Source: Candidatus Barnesiella excrementigallinarum (GTDB taxonomy: Bacteria > Bacteroidota > Bacteroidia > Bacteroidales > Barnesiellaceae). Taken from it: a stretch of 64,000 nucleotides of DNA. The notes below the pieces were generated by a model, which saw only the letters and a list, made by a program, of their open reading frames with translations, was not told where the DNA came from and ran no database searches. Within the stretch, counting starts at the first letter, position 1. Each line of letters begins with the position of its first letter. The DNA lies in contig DXFL01000006.1 of the NCBI GenBank assembly GCA_019114445.1, positions 248,001 to 312,000 of the forward strand, given 5' to 3'. Shown here piece after piece: positions 36,037 through 45,059 of this stretch. Both the position numbers and the translations under genes were made by a program.

Positions 36037-38280
36037 ATGGAACCGTCCGACCTAACATACGACAACGAAGAGCAACTTATCGAAGATAAATTTCAAGAAC
36101 TGCTCAACGGCTACCTCAACTCTAACCACCGGAAAAAAGTAGAGATTATCGAGCGCGCCTTTAAATTTGCCAAAGAAGCCCATAAAGGAATAAGACGACG
36201 TTCGGGTGAGCCCTACATACTCCACCCGATTGCCGTAGCCCGTATCGTAAGCTACGAAATAGGACTTGGCTCCACGTCGATATGTGCAGCGCTCCTCCAC
36301 GATGTAGTAGAAGACACCGAATATACCGTCGAAGATATCGAAAACCACTTTGGGAAAAAAATTGCCTCGATTGTCGATGGATTAACCAAAATATCGGGAG
36401 GTATCTTCGGTGACCAAGCCTCGGCACAAGCCGAGAATTTCCGCAGGCTGTTGCTCACCATGTCCGAGGACATTCGGGTAATCCTCATCAAAATGGCCGA
36501 CCGCCTGCACAATATGCGCACCCTCGGCTCCATGCTTCCCAGCAAACAATACAAAATTGCCGGCGAAACGCTCTACATCTACGCACCGTTGGCTCATCGG
36601 TTAGGCCTCTTTGCCATCAAAACCGAATTGGAAGACCTCGCTTTCAAATACGAACACCCCGAAGCCTACAACCAAATCAAACAAAAAATAGCCGAGACCG
36701 AAGAGTCGCGCCAACAAATCTACAACAACTTCTCCAAACCCATCGTCGCCAAACTCAAAGAGTTGGGCCTCGAATTCGAAATGAAAGCCCGGGTAAAATC
36801 GATCTATTCGATTTGGAACAAAATGGAGTCGAAACATATTCCATTCGAGGAGGTATACGACCTGTATGCGGTACGTATTATCTTCAAATGCCCAAACGAA
36901 GCCGACGAGAAGAAGGAATGTTGGAACATCTACTCGGTCATCACCGACATTTACAAACTTCACCCCGAACGTACCCGCGACTGGGTGAGCCGACCCAAAG
37001 CCAACGGATACAAAGCCTTGCACCTCACCGTAATGGGTCCCGACGGAAACTGGATTGAAGTTCAGATTCGAAGCGAAAAGATGGACGAAATCGCCGAACG
37101 CGGATTTGCCGCCCACTGGAAATACAAAGTAGGAAACTCCGACGAAGAATCGGAACTCGACATTTGGCTGAAAACCATCAAAGACATACTCGAACATCCC
37201 GAGCCCAACGCCATCGACTTCCTCGATACGATCAAGCTCAACCTGTTCAGCACCGAGATTTTTGTCTTCACCCCCAAAGGCGAGCTCATCACCCTTCCCA
37301 AAGATGCCACGGCCCTCGACTTAGCCTTCACGCTCCACTCCGACCTCGGCTTCCACTGTATCGCAGCCAAAGTAAACCACCGGTTGGTTCCGCTAAGTCA
37401 GAAACTCCAAAGCGGTGATCAGGTAGAAATTCTTACCTCCAAATCGCAAACCCCCAAAGAGGAATGGCTCAACTTTATCACGACAGCCAAAGCGCGAAGC
37501 CGGTTATTGGCAGCGTTGCGGAAAGACCGTCGGAAAATTATTGCCAAAGGCGAGAAACGGATAAAAGAATTTCTGGACAACAACCACTTAGAATACAACA
37601 ACGAACTTATCACCAAAGTCATAAACAATTTAGGATTGCAAAACCGCGACGACCTCTTCTACAAAATTGGTAACGAAGAGATTACGCCCAACGAAAACAT
37701 CAAAAAAATTATCAAGAACAAGAGCGTAAATCCTTTTTTGCGATACCTAAAACTCTCGTTCGGAAACAACAACAGCAAAAACGAACCGCCCAAAACTACA
37801 CCGATACCACAGCCTACGATAGACCGTAAACAAACTTATATTCTGCGCGACGAAAACGGTGTAAAAAACTACAAAGTAGCCGACTGCTGCTGCCCCATAC
37901 CCGGCGACGATGTATTGGGTTATGTCGAGGACGACGAAACCGTAGTGGTTCACAAACGCGAATGCCCGGTGGCCATGCGATTGAAATCGAGTTTCGGTCC
38001 ACGGTTGGTCTCTACACAATGGGAAGCCAGCAAATCGCTCTCATTCCCGGCAAAGATAGAGATCGAAGGTATCGACCGCATGGGAATCCTCAACGAAATA
38101 ACCCGGGTGATCTCCAACGAACTCGTCATCGACATGAGAGGCCTCTCCATACAAGCCAACGAAGGTGTTTTTTTAGGAACGGTCAACATCATGGTTCACG
38201 ACACGCGCGTGGTCGAATCGCTATGTAATAAATTGCGTAAAATCAAAGGTGTACAAAAAGCTGCCCGCTGTAAAGAATAA
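36037..38280 (+). CDS. RelA/SpoT-type (p)ppGpp synthetase/hydrolase
   Basis: The 747-residue long RSH enzyme makes and degrades the alarmone (p)ppGpp. The N-terminal HD hydrolase domain is intact (HPIAVARIV; LLHDVVEDTEYTVEDIE, about 82-105; TKISGG). The synthetase domain follows (RVKSIYSIWNKM, DLYAVRII, YKALHLTV and EVQIRSEKMDEIAERGFAAHWKYK, about 250-375), with the catalytic motifs present. A TGS domain lies near 400-465, a helical and Cys-rich CCCPIPGDDV region near 610-625, and an ACT domain at the end. Both activities look functional, so it is bifunctional. A second RSH gene may exist elsewhere. An ideal promoter lies upstream, and the HD gene follows after 12 bases. Confidence 0.95.
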   Translation: MEPSDLTYDNEEQLIEDKFQELLNGYLNSNHRKKVEIIERAFKFAKEAHKGIRRRSGEPYILHPIAVARIVSYEIGLGSTSICAALLHDVVEDTEYTVEDIENHFGKKIASIVDGLTKISGGIFGDQASAQAENFRRLLLTMSEDIRVILIKMADRLHNMRTLGSMLPSKQYKIAGETLYIYAPLAHRLGLFAIKTELEDLAFKYEHPEAYNQIKQKIAETEESRQQIYNNFSKPIVAKLKELGLEFEMKARVKSIYSIWNKMESKHIPFEEVYDLYAVRIIFKCPNEADEKKECWNIYSVITDIYKLHPERTRDWVSRPKANGYKALHLTVMGPDGNWIEVQIRSEKMDEIAERGFAAHWKYKVGNSDEESELDIWLKTIKDILEHPEPNAIDFLDTIKLNLFSTEIFVFTPKGELITLPKDATALDLAFTLHSDLGFHCIAAKVNHRLVPLSQKLQSGDQVEILTSKSQTPKEEWLNFITTAKARSRLLAALRKDRRKIIAKGEKRIKEFLDNNHLEYNNELITKVINNLGLQNRDDLFYKIGNEEITPNENIKKIIKNKSVNPFLRYLKLSFGNNNSKNEPPKTTPIPQPTIDRKQTYILRDENGVKNYKVADCCCPIPGDDVLGYVEDDETVVVHKRECPVAMRLKSSFGPRLVSTQWEASKSLSFPAKIEIEGIDRMGILNEITRVISNELVIDMRGLSIQANEGVFLGTVNIMVHDTRVVESLCNKLRKIKGVQKAARCKE

Positions 38281-38292
38281 CCCCGTTAAATC

Positions 38293-40443
38293 ATGGATAA
38301 AAATCGTATACAAAAATTCCTGTCCAGTACAAGAGTTTTACAATTTGTCTTTTTCGTAGCCGCCGTAGCATTAGTCATCTATTTTTTCCCGAGAGAAGGG
38401 AAATTCAGATATACTTTCCAAGAGGGAAAACCCTGGAAATATGGGTTGCTCACGGCTCCGTTCGATTTTCCCATCTACAAAGACGAAGCGGTAATTCAAC
38501 AGGAACAAGACAGCATTTTGCGAAACTTCCAACCCATATTTTCCTACAACAAATCGATCGAGACAAAGGCCGTAAGCGATTTTGAAAAAACGCTGAACAG
38601 CCATACCGAAATTTCCATATCGCCCACGTTCCGCAACAACCTGATACAAGCCCTGCACGAAACCTACCGCAAAGGCATCTTGTCGTCCGAGGCCTATACC
38701 CAGCTCCAATCAGGGAAATACAAAGATATACGCATACTCGAAAACAACATTGCCCGCGAAGTCCCGGTCGCCGAACTGCAATCGGCCCGGAAAGCCTACG
38801 AAAATATTCTCGCCCGTTTCCCCGACTACTATTCGCACCACATTCTGCAACAATGCAATTTGAATGATTTTCTCCACATAAATATCACATTCGACAGCAT
38901 TGCCACCGACCGTCTCAAAGACAATTTGCTGCAACGCATTGCCCTCTCCGACGGCATTGTCCAAGCCGGAGAACGTATTGTGGATCGGGGCGAAATCATT
39001 ACCCCGCAAACCTATCGCATACTCAAATCGCTCGAAACCGTTTCCTTGAAAAAGAGTACAGGAAACGACCACCGAGGCTACACGCTGCTGGGGCAAATTA
39101 TCGTCTTCACGTGCCTGTTCGCTTTCTTCTACCTTTTCCTCGCGTTGTTCAGGCCGCAAACTTTCAACGAAATGCGGACACTCGGTTTCATGCTCATGCT
39201 TATCGTCGGCATTTCGCTCATCGCCTTCCTGCTTTCCGAATTTAGGCTACAAGGTATATATTTGGTACCATTTGCCATTATCCCCATTATCATCGTCACC
39301 TTTTTCGACTCTCGCACAGCCCTGTACGTCCACCTCATCACCGTACTCATCTGTGCCTTCACCGCACCGTTTGCCCTCGAATTTATATTCCTGCAACTAA
39401 TCGTGGGCATGACCGCCATCGACAGCCTCAGCGACCTCTCGCGCCGTTCGCAACTCATGCGCTGCGCCGTATTGGTTTTCCTCGCCTACTGCTTCGCTTA
39501 TGTGGGATATACGCTTCTTACCGAAGGCGACCTGTCGAAACTGAATTACACCATGTTCATCTATTTCGGAATCAACTGTATATTCCTGCTCTTCGCCTAT
39601 CTGCTCATCTACATATTCGAAAAAGTATTCGGATTCATCTCCACCGTTACACTCGTCGAGCTGTCCGATGTCAACAACCCCATTCTACGGCAACTTTCCG
39701 AAGAGTGTCCCGGCACCTTCCAACACTCGCTGCAAATATCGAACCTCGCAGCCGAGGCCGCCAATAAAATCGGCGCCAAAGCCCAACTGGTACGTACCGG
39801 AGCCCTCTATCACGACATAGGCAAACTCAAAAATCCCGCATTCTTCACCGAAAACCAATCGGGATTCAACCCCCACACCCCTCTCTCGTTCGAGCAAAGC
39901 GCACAAATCGTCATCTCGCACGTCAACGACGGGCTCAAAATGGCCGACAAACAACGACTGCCACAAGCCATCAAAGACTTTATCGCCACACACCACGGTC
40001 GAGGAAAAGCCAAATTCTTCTACAACTCTTATTGCAACAAATATCCCGACCGTCCCGTCGACGAAGCCAAATTCACCTATCCCGGCCCCAATCCCTTTAC
40101 CAAAGAGACCGGAATCCTTATGATGGCCGATGCCGTCGAAGCCGCCTCGCGAAGCCTCAAAGAATACACCGCAGAGAGTATCTCGCAACTCGTAAACCGC
40201 ATTGTCGATTCACAAATCGCCGACGGCCTCCTGCGCGACACCCCCCTCAGCTTCCGCGATGTAGAGACCATAAAAGCTACCTTTATCGAAAAACTCAAAA
40301 CCATTTACCACACCCGTATCAGCTATCCCGAACTCAATAAACCCGAGAAGCCCAAAGAGGTGCAACCGGTCAATAACGAGACGGGGAACGAATTGGTCAA
40401 AGAAAACGGCACAACTACCGAAGAAAATCCCGCTTCGAAATAA
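38293..40443 (+). CDS. 7TM-HD family phosphodiesterase (PgpH-like, c-di-AMP)
   Basis: A 716-residue membrane protein. An N-terminal membrane segment (about 15-33) is followed by a 7TMR-HDED-like extracytoplasmic domain to about 255, then seven hydrophobic segments (about 260-465), then a cytosolic HD domain with YHDIGKLKNPAFF (about 509-521), VISHVNDGLK and FIATHHGRGKAKFF (about 557-570). This order matches PgpH, which cleaves the second messenger c-di-AMP. The C-terminal tail is Lys/Glu-rich. It lies 12 bases after the RSH gene, so alarmone and cyclic-dinucleotide control are probably cotranscribed. A hairpin at 40455 separates it from the restriction island. Confidence 0.88.
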   Translation: MDKNRIQKFLSSTRVLQFVFFVAAVALVIYFFPREGKFRYTFQEGKPWKYGLLTAPFDFPIYKDEAVIQQEQDSILRNFQPIFSYNKSIETKAVSDFEKTLNSHTEISISPTFRNNLIQALHETYRKGILSSEAYTQLQSGKYKDIRILENNIAREVPVAELQSARKAYENILARFPDYYSHHILQQCNLNDFLHINITFDSIATDRLKDNLLQRIALSDGIVQAGERIVDRGEIITPQTYRILKSLETVSLKKSTGNDHRGYTLLGQIIVFTCLFAFFYLFLALFRPQTFNEMRTLGFMLMLIVGISLIAFLLSEFRLQGIYLVPFAIIPIIIVTFFDSRTALYVHLITVLICAFTAPFALEFIFLQLIVGMTAIDSLSDLSRRSQLMRCAVLVFLAYCFAYVGYTLLTEGDLSKLNYTMFIYFGINCIFLLFAYLLIYIFEKVFGFISTVTLVELSDVNNPILRQLSEECPGTFQHSLQISNLAAEAANKIGAKAQLVRTGALYHDIGKLKNPAFFTENQSGFNPHTPLSFEQSAQIVISHVNDGLKMADKQRLPQAIKDFIATHHGRGKAKFFYNSYCNKYPDRPVDEAKFTYPGPNPFTKETGILMMADAVEAASRSLKEYTAESISQLVNRIVDSQIADGLLRDTPLSFRDVETIKATFIEKLKTIYHTRISYPELNKPEKPKEVQPVNNETGNELVKENGTTTEENPASK

Positions 40444-40454
40444 CCCACAAAATA

Positions 40455-40493
40455 TACGGCAGCTATTGTAAGGGAAATACAATAACTGCCGTA
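40455..40493 (-). terminator. Hairpin terminator of the restriction-modification unit
   Basis: TACGGCAG and TATTGTA pair with TACAATA and CTGCCGTA, with one mismatch (C/A), around a 7-base loop. On the minus strand TATATTTTG follows. It may also help end the plus-strand HD gene. Confidence 0.65.
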
Positions 40494-40504
40494 AAAACAA
40501 CATA

Positions 40505-41236
40505 TTACAATGCCTTAATGGTATGGTACACCTTTTCTATGAAAAGTTCATAATCGTTCAATATCACACTACTTCCAAAATGGGAATACTCATGTTCTGT
40601 CAAAGTAAACGATGGATTCAATGAACGATAATAATCCATATACTCACGATTATTGCACAAATTATCATTTTCGGGGATATGTACAATATAAATCAAAGTC
40701 TTATTAGGAGTATGATAATACACATCGGCATTATCATGAGAAAGCATAATATATTTTTGAACATTATGCTCAGTAAACGATTCCCATTTAGACAATATTC
40801 CTGAACGCTGATAATAAGGCAGTTTATCCAAGATAATAAAAATTTGGAAATAAGGGCAATTCCCACACCGTATATTAGCTGTTTCTCCCAACATATTCTC
40901 AAAATAATTATTAGAATTTTGTGAATAGTTCTGCATAACAAACTTAATGGATAAACCAGCTACAACTTGATCGCCCTTTTTTACCGTTATATCTACAGCT
41001 TTATCAATATAGCGGCCTTTTATTTTCACCTCTTTCCCAGCTTTATAACCTTGCGAAAAGACATCGTAATCGGCGCCCAATCTCTCGGCTAAATCTTGCG
41101 CAATGGCCCCATGCAAAGGTTTAAGTTTAGCTGTACTCCTAGAAGTTCCCGATTTTATAAATTCTTGAAATGAGTTAGACAATACTCCCAAAAAGCTCGA
41201 GTTGTCGAGGGGGAATGTTTTTATTTCTTCCTGCAT
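40505..41236 (-). CDS. Probable type II restriction endonuclease (PD-(D/E)xK-like)
   Basis: A 243-residue protein directly downstream of a DNA methyltransferase on the same strand. The likely nuclease core is AVDITVKKGDQ followed by AGLSIKFVMQNYSQNSNNYF (about 84-115), giving an Asp then S-I-K arrangement like a degenerate PD-(D/E)xK centre, with ENMLGETANIR just after. The rest has no clear relatives I can name. The start codon ATG at 41236 overlaps the end of the methyltransferase by 62 bases, which suggests coupled expression. Base composition is clearly AT-richer than the flanks. The partner position makes the restriction call likely; the recognition site is unknown. Confidence 0.7.
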   Translation of the reverse strand: MQEEIKTFPLDNSSFLGVLSNSFQEFIKSGTSRSTAKLKPLHGAIAQDLAERLGADYDVFSQGYKAGKEVKIKGRYIDKAVDITVKKGDQVVAGLSIKFVMQNYSQNSNNYFENMLGETANIRCGNCPYFQIFIILDKLPYYQRSGILSKWESFTEHNVQKYIMLSHDNADVYYHTPNKTLIYIVHIPENDNLCNNREYMDYYRSLNPSFTLTEHEYSHFGSSVILNDYELFIEKVYHTIKAL

Positions 41237-42662
41237 ACTTCTGCTCTATATTATAATTTATATATAGTTCTATATCTTTTGAATTAAAAGTATAATACCC
41301 TCCACTTTTATAATTTTTAAGAAGTGACACATAATGAAGAAATTCTTCACTTCGAACTATTCTTTCAAGTTGTTCCAATGAAATCTGCTCGTTCGGAAGG
41401 ATATATAAACCACTATACAAACCACACCCTGGAGGAACCACGGTTAATTTAATACTTGAAACATCTTTAATACAAGTATTAATAGCATACTTCATCGTAT
41501 AAACATCTCTCAATGCTTGTGTACGCCCATACAAAAACCAATCTGGGGTTTCTTCTTTTTTTCTTCCCTTCAATAGTCTTTCCGCATTTTCCTCCAAATA
41601 ATCACAAACAGGCTTATACACGGCTAATTGTTTATACGAAAGCGGATCTCCTTTTTCATCATAAGGATAAAAAGCCCGTGCCCATTTTCCTGTCGAAGCT
41701 TTTACTACAGGAATAGTATACTTTTCAAAAGGCAATTCCCCAATAAATATTTCATCAAACAATGTAGCAAAACCATTCTTTACACGAACATGGGATTTCG
41801 AATTCGAACATCTTACTCGCTTCAACAAACTCAAATCCTCTCTACTCGAAAAATAAAACTTACGATGTATATTAATCTCTTCATACGACAATCTATCAAC
41901 AAACCGTATTTGATATGTTTGAGGATCATATACATTATAGTCAATCCCATCGTTTTCTTTTTGGGTTTTCTCAAATCGAGAAATTAAGGTATAAGTTGTT
42001 ACTTTAAATGGCTGGAAATGACCCATATCAACCACACCGGTCAAAGACTTGCTACGAATAATTTCATTACGCATATTTTCTCCTGCAAGGCTATTCAACC
42101 AAGAACTAGGCGTAATGTAACACAAAATCCCCTCTGGCGACAACATACGGAAGCCCAATTCAAAAAAGGCCAAAAATAAATCTGTCATTCCGCCATTAGC
42201 AAAAATGTATTTTTTTACATCGGCATAATCACTCTCCAAATTATGAACTCTCACATACGGCGGATTTCCCACTACAAAATCCATTCGTCCATCATATTCC
42301 CTTATTTTAAGAGCATTACCTTCTACTATATCCCAAGTAACATCAGAAAGTCCAAATCGAGAAGATACCGCATTTAAATTCTTTATACATTGTTTATGGG
42401 TATCTGTATCTACCTCTATCCCATGCACATATTTTTGGAGCTCTTCTTTAAGGAGTTGAAGATTATTATTTCTTTCTAAAAAAGATTGGCAGTACCGAAT
42501 TACTATTTCACATAAAAAAGCTCCATCACCACAACTATTATCAATAATATGCTTATTCAATATCTTCGCAGATACTGAATACCCACAATAGTCCAAAATA
42601 TTAGATACCAAATACCCAGGAGTAAAAACTTGCCCGCTATGTTTTATGTGTAGTCTTCCCAT
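41175..42662 (-). CDS. Type II N6-adenine DNA methyltransferase
   Basis: It methylates adenine in a specific DNA sequence, protecting host DNA from the paired nuclease. The 495-residue protein starts at the ATG 42662; a TTG upstream lies inside the -7 box. It has the FxPxG-like entry TPGYLV, motif I DNSCGDGAFL (about 41-50) for S-adenosylmethionine, an acidic IEVDTDTH, and motif IV NPPYVRVHN (about 133-141). The I-before-IV order and NPPY mark the gamma class of N6-adenine methyltransferases (TaqI/PaeR7I-like). The C-terminal half is probably target recognition. AT-rich codons differ from the neighbours, suggesting horizontal acquisition. The nuclease gene overlaps its 3' end. Confidence 0.9.
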   Translation of the reverse strand: MGRLHIKHSGQVFTPGYLVSNILDYCGYSVSAKILNKHIIDNSCGDGAFLCEIVIRYCQSFLERNNNLQLLKEELQKYVHGIEVDTDTHKQCIKNLNAVSSRFGLSDVTWDIVEGNALKIREYDGRMDFVVGNPPYVRVHNLESDYADVKKYIFANGGMTDLFLAFFELGFRMLSPEGILCYITPSSWLNSLAGENMRNEIIRSKSLTGVVDMGHFQPFKVTTYTLISRFEKTQKENDGIDYNVYDPQTYQIRFVDRLSYEEINIHRKFYFSSREDLSLLKRVRCSNSKSHVRVKNGFATLFDEIFIGELPFEKYTIPVVKASTGKWARAFYPYDEKGDPLSYKQLAVYKPVCDYLEENAERLLKGRKKEETPDWFLYGRTQALRDVYTMKYAINTCIKDVSSIKLTVVPPGCGLYSGLYILPNEQISLEQLERIVRSEEFLHYVSLLKNYKSGGYYTFNSKDIELYINYNIEQKYAGRNKNIPPRQLELFGSIV

Positions 42663-42668
42663 ATAAGG

Positions 42669-42676
42669 CAAAGATA
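42669..42676 (-). promoter_or_regulatory. -7 box for the methyltransferase
   Basis: TATCTTTG on the minus strand, only 7 bases upstream of the ATG at 42662, so the mRNA would be nearly leaderless. No -33 TTTG at ideal spacing. Confidence 0.5.
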
Positions 42677-42784
42677 ATATATTTTTATGTTTAGTCTTTC
42701 CCTATCTACTAAAATTCTCTTTCTATTACCCTGCCATAAACCCGGAGGGATACGGTATTTCCTTTGCAAAAAATTGCAGGAGAT

Positions 42785-44878
42785 ATGGGGAATACTATTC
42801 ACAACGAAGAGATAACGGTCGAAGAAAACCGATTGAGAAACGAGCGGTTACATCAATTTTATTGTCCCGAAACGGGCGAAGGCAGCGACATCGGAGATCG
42901 ACAGCCTCTACACCTGCCCGACGCGCCTCTGCCTACCCAATACATACCGGCCAACCTGTTCCGTCGCGAAAAAATGGCTCAACGATTGGCAAGAGCCGGA
43001 AGCTTGACCGGGTATATCGAACAATATGGATTCGATATACCCGCCTCCAAAGACACAGATGAAAAAGCCACAGGGAAGAAAAAGACAAAAAAGAAGCACG
43101 ACGAAAAGTCCGAAGAGGAGACCGAAATATCGGGAGCCTCGGCGCATACTCCTCTCGAACGACTATGGCAAGAATGGGTAAAAATACGCATACAATACGA
43201 TTTTGAATTTTGGGCTTACAGTTTTGTACGCATTAAGGACAAGCAAGGTGCCGAAGATATACCGTTCAAGTTGAATCGTCCGCAACGCCGCATATTAGGT
43301 ATGCTCGAAGAGATGCGTACGGCCGAAAAGCCCATACGCCTCATCTTACTCAAAGCCCGCCAATGGGGAGGCTCTACCCTCATACAAATCTATATGGCAT
43401 GGATACAACTGGTACACCGCCGCAACTGGAACAGTGTAATTTGCGCCCACATCAAAGAGTCGGCTGCCAATATCAAGGGAATGTACAGCAAACTCCTCGC
43501 CAACTATCCCGAATGGTTGCTCGACGGGGAAAAACCCAAATTCAAACCTTTCGAGCGTATGGCCAACACATCGGTAATTGCCGGTCGCGATTGCCGGGTA
43601 ACCATCGGGTCGGCCGAAAGTCAGGAGGCGGTACGAGGAATCGACGCAGCGATGGCTCACCTCTCGGAGGTAGCCTTTTGGCGCAACAGCCGCATGAAAT
43701 CGCCCGAACAATTAGTGCGCTCGGTATGCGGTTCCATCATGCTGCTACCCTGCACGATGGTCGTTATGGAAAGTACGGCCAACGGTACAGGCTCTTATTT
43801 CCACCAAGAATGCCAACGGGCCAAAAACGGCGAAAGCGACAAGCGGTTTGCCTTTGTCCCGTGGTTCGAGATAGAGATGTACGCCGTCCCGGTCGACGAT
43901 TACGATTCGCTCATCGCCACGCTCACCGACTACGAACGTATGTTATGGCACCGGGGAGCCACCCTCGAAGCGATTGCATGGTACCGCCGCAAACGAAAAG
44001 AATATGCCCGGCACACCGACATGATGGCCGAATATCCCAGCGACGACATCGAGGCTTTTTGTTACTCCGGCGAACGGGTCTTCGACCCCACTTTGGTCGA
44101 AAACCTGCGCCGTTGCTGCTGCCCGCCCCGTTTCGAAGGCGATATTCACGGACAAGAACTTACCGGGAAAGAGGCTTTGCAAGGCATTACACTCGAAGCC
44201 AAACCACAAGGACCGCTCAGCATTTGGGAATACCCCTCGGAGAAACACGAAATACGCGACCGCTATTTGGCAGTGGTCGACATCGGCGGCCGTTCCGACT
44301 CGTCGGACTATTCGGTCATCGCCGTTTTCGACCGTTACTGGATGCTCGAAGGCGGTCCGGCCGAAATTGTCGCCCAATGGCGGGGGCACATCGACCACGA
44401 CCTGTTGGCATGGAAAGCGGCTCAGGTGGCTACCTATTACCAAAACGCCTTGCTGGTTATCGAGAGCAACACCCTCGAAACCGAGTACGACGACAGCGAA
44501 CACTCGGTCTATATCCTCGATACCCTATCGCGAAGTTACGCCAACCTCTATGCCCGGCAATCGCCACCCGAAAACATCGGACAAAGGCCGCCCTCGCGCT
44601 GGGGTTTCCACATGAACCGGGCAACCAAAGTATTGGTTATCGACGCTCAAAAAAACGCCTTACGCGAAGGTGCCTATATCGAGCGCGACACCCAAGCCTG
44701 CTACGAGCACGACGTGTTCGAGCGCAAACCCAACGGAAGCTACGGGGCGATGGACGGCCACCACGACGATATTCTCATCACACGCTGCATAGGGAATTAT
44801 ATCTGTGGAAAAGATTTGCCCTCCATTGTACAACAGCGGCATCGAGGCGACCCGATCGTCAACGAATCGTCGATATGA
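42785..44878 (+). CDS. Lone phage-type terminase large subunit-like protein
   Basis: A 697-residue protein with the layout of a phage DNA-packaging ATPase/nuclease. The N-terminal 150 residues hold a Lys/Glu-rich linker. The ATPase part has Walker A in LLKARQWGGST (about 188-198), Walker B-like AMAHLSEVAFW (about 287-297) and the coupling motif ESTANGTGSYF (about 330). The nuclease part (about 495-670) has VVDIGGRSDSSDYSVIAVFD, LLVIESNTLETEYDD and GHHDDILI, supplying the three acidic sites. Every motif seems intact. No portal, capsid, tail or integrase gene lies nearby; the flanks are a restriction system and thioredoxin. I start at ATG 42785 rather than the TTG at 42764. It may be a domesticated gene. 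Confidence 0.75.
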   Translation: MGNTIHNEEITVEENRLRNERLHQFYCPETGEGSDIGDRQPLHLPDAPLPTQYIPANLFRREKMAQRLARAGSLTGYIEQYGFDIPASKDTDEKATGKKKTKKKHDEKSEEETEISGASAHTPLERLWQEWVKIRIQYDFEFWAYSFVRIKDKQGAEDIPFKLNRPQRRILGMLEEMRTAEKPIRLILLKARQWGGSTLIQIYMAWIQLVHRRNWNSVICAHIKESAANIKGMYSKLLANYPEWLLDGEKPKFKPFERMANTSVIAGRDCRVTIGSAESQEAVRGIDAAMAHLSEVAFWRNSRMKSPEQLVRSVCGSIMLLPCTMVVMESTANGTGSYFHQECQRAKNGESDKRFAFVPWFEIEMYAVPVDDYDSLIATLTDYERMLWHRGATLEAIAWYRRKRKEYARHTDMMAEYPSDDIEAFCYSGERVFDPTLVENLRRCCCPPRFEGDIHGQELTGKEALQGITLEAKPQGPLSIWEYPSEKHEIRDRYLAVVDIGGRSDSSDYSVIAVFDRYWMLEGGPAEIVAQWRGHIDHDLLAWKAAQVATYYQNALLVIESNTLETEYDDSEHSVYILDTLSRSYANLYARQSPPENIGQRPPSRWGFHMNRATKVLVIDAQKNALREGAYIERDTQACYEHDVFERKPNGSYGAMDGHHDDILITRCIGNYICGKDLPSIVQQRHRGDPIVNESSI

Positions 44879-44954
44879 CAGTGCAACAATTCAAAGAAAC
44901 CCTAATAATCCCGAAAAATATACGCTTTGGTCTCTGTTTTACAGGACAAAAGCG

Positions 44955-44962
44955 TATATTTG
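44955..44962 (+). promoter_or_regulatory. -7 box for the thioredoxin gene
   Basis: TATATTTG 97 bases before the ATG at 45060, just after the terminase stop. A TTTG lies 25 bases upstream, which is long for a -33 element. Confidence 0.5.
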
Positions 44963-45059
44963 CCACCGTACGGCCGATATTCGACAAGCCAAACGAGGAT
45001 TCCAATCCATCGGAACGGCTGTACATATTCCGAAATCTGTTATTTCATTTACTGCAAAT

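Noticed and set aside
42663-42671. TTG upstream of the methyltransferase as start
   Set aside because: The TTG falls inside the -7 box TATCTTTG, so it cannot be in a normal mRNA; ATG 42662 is used.
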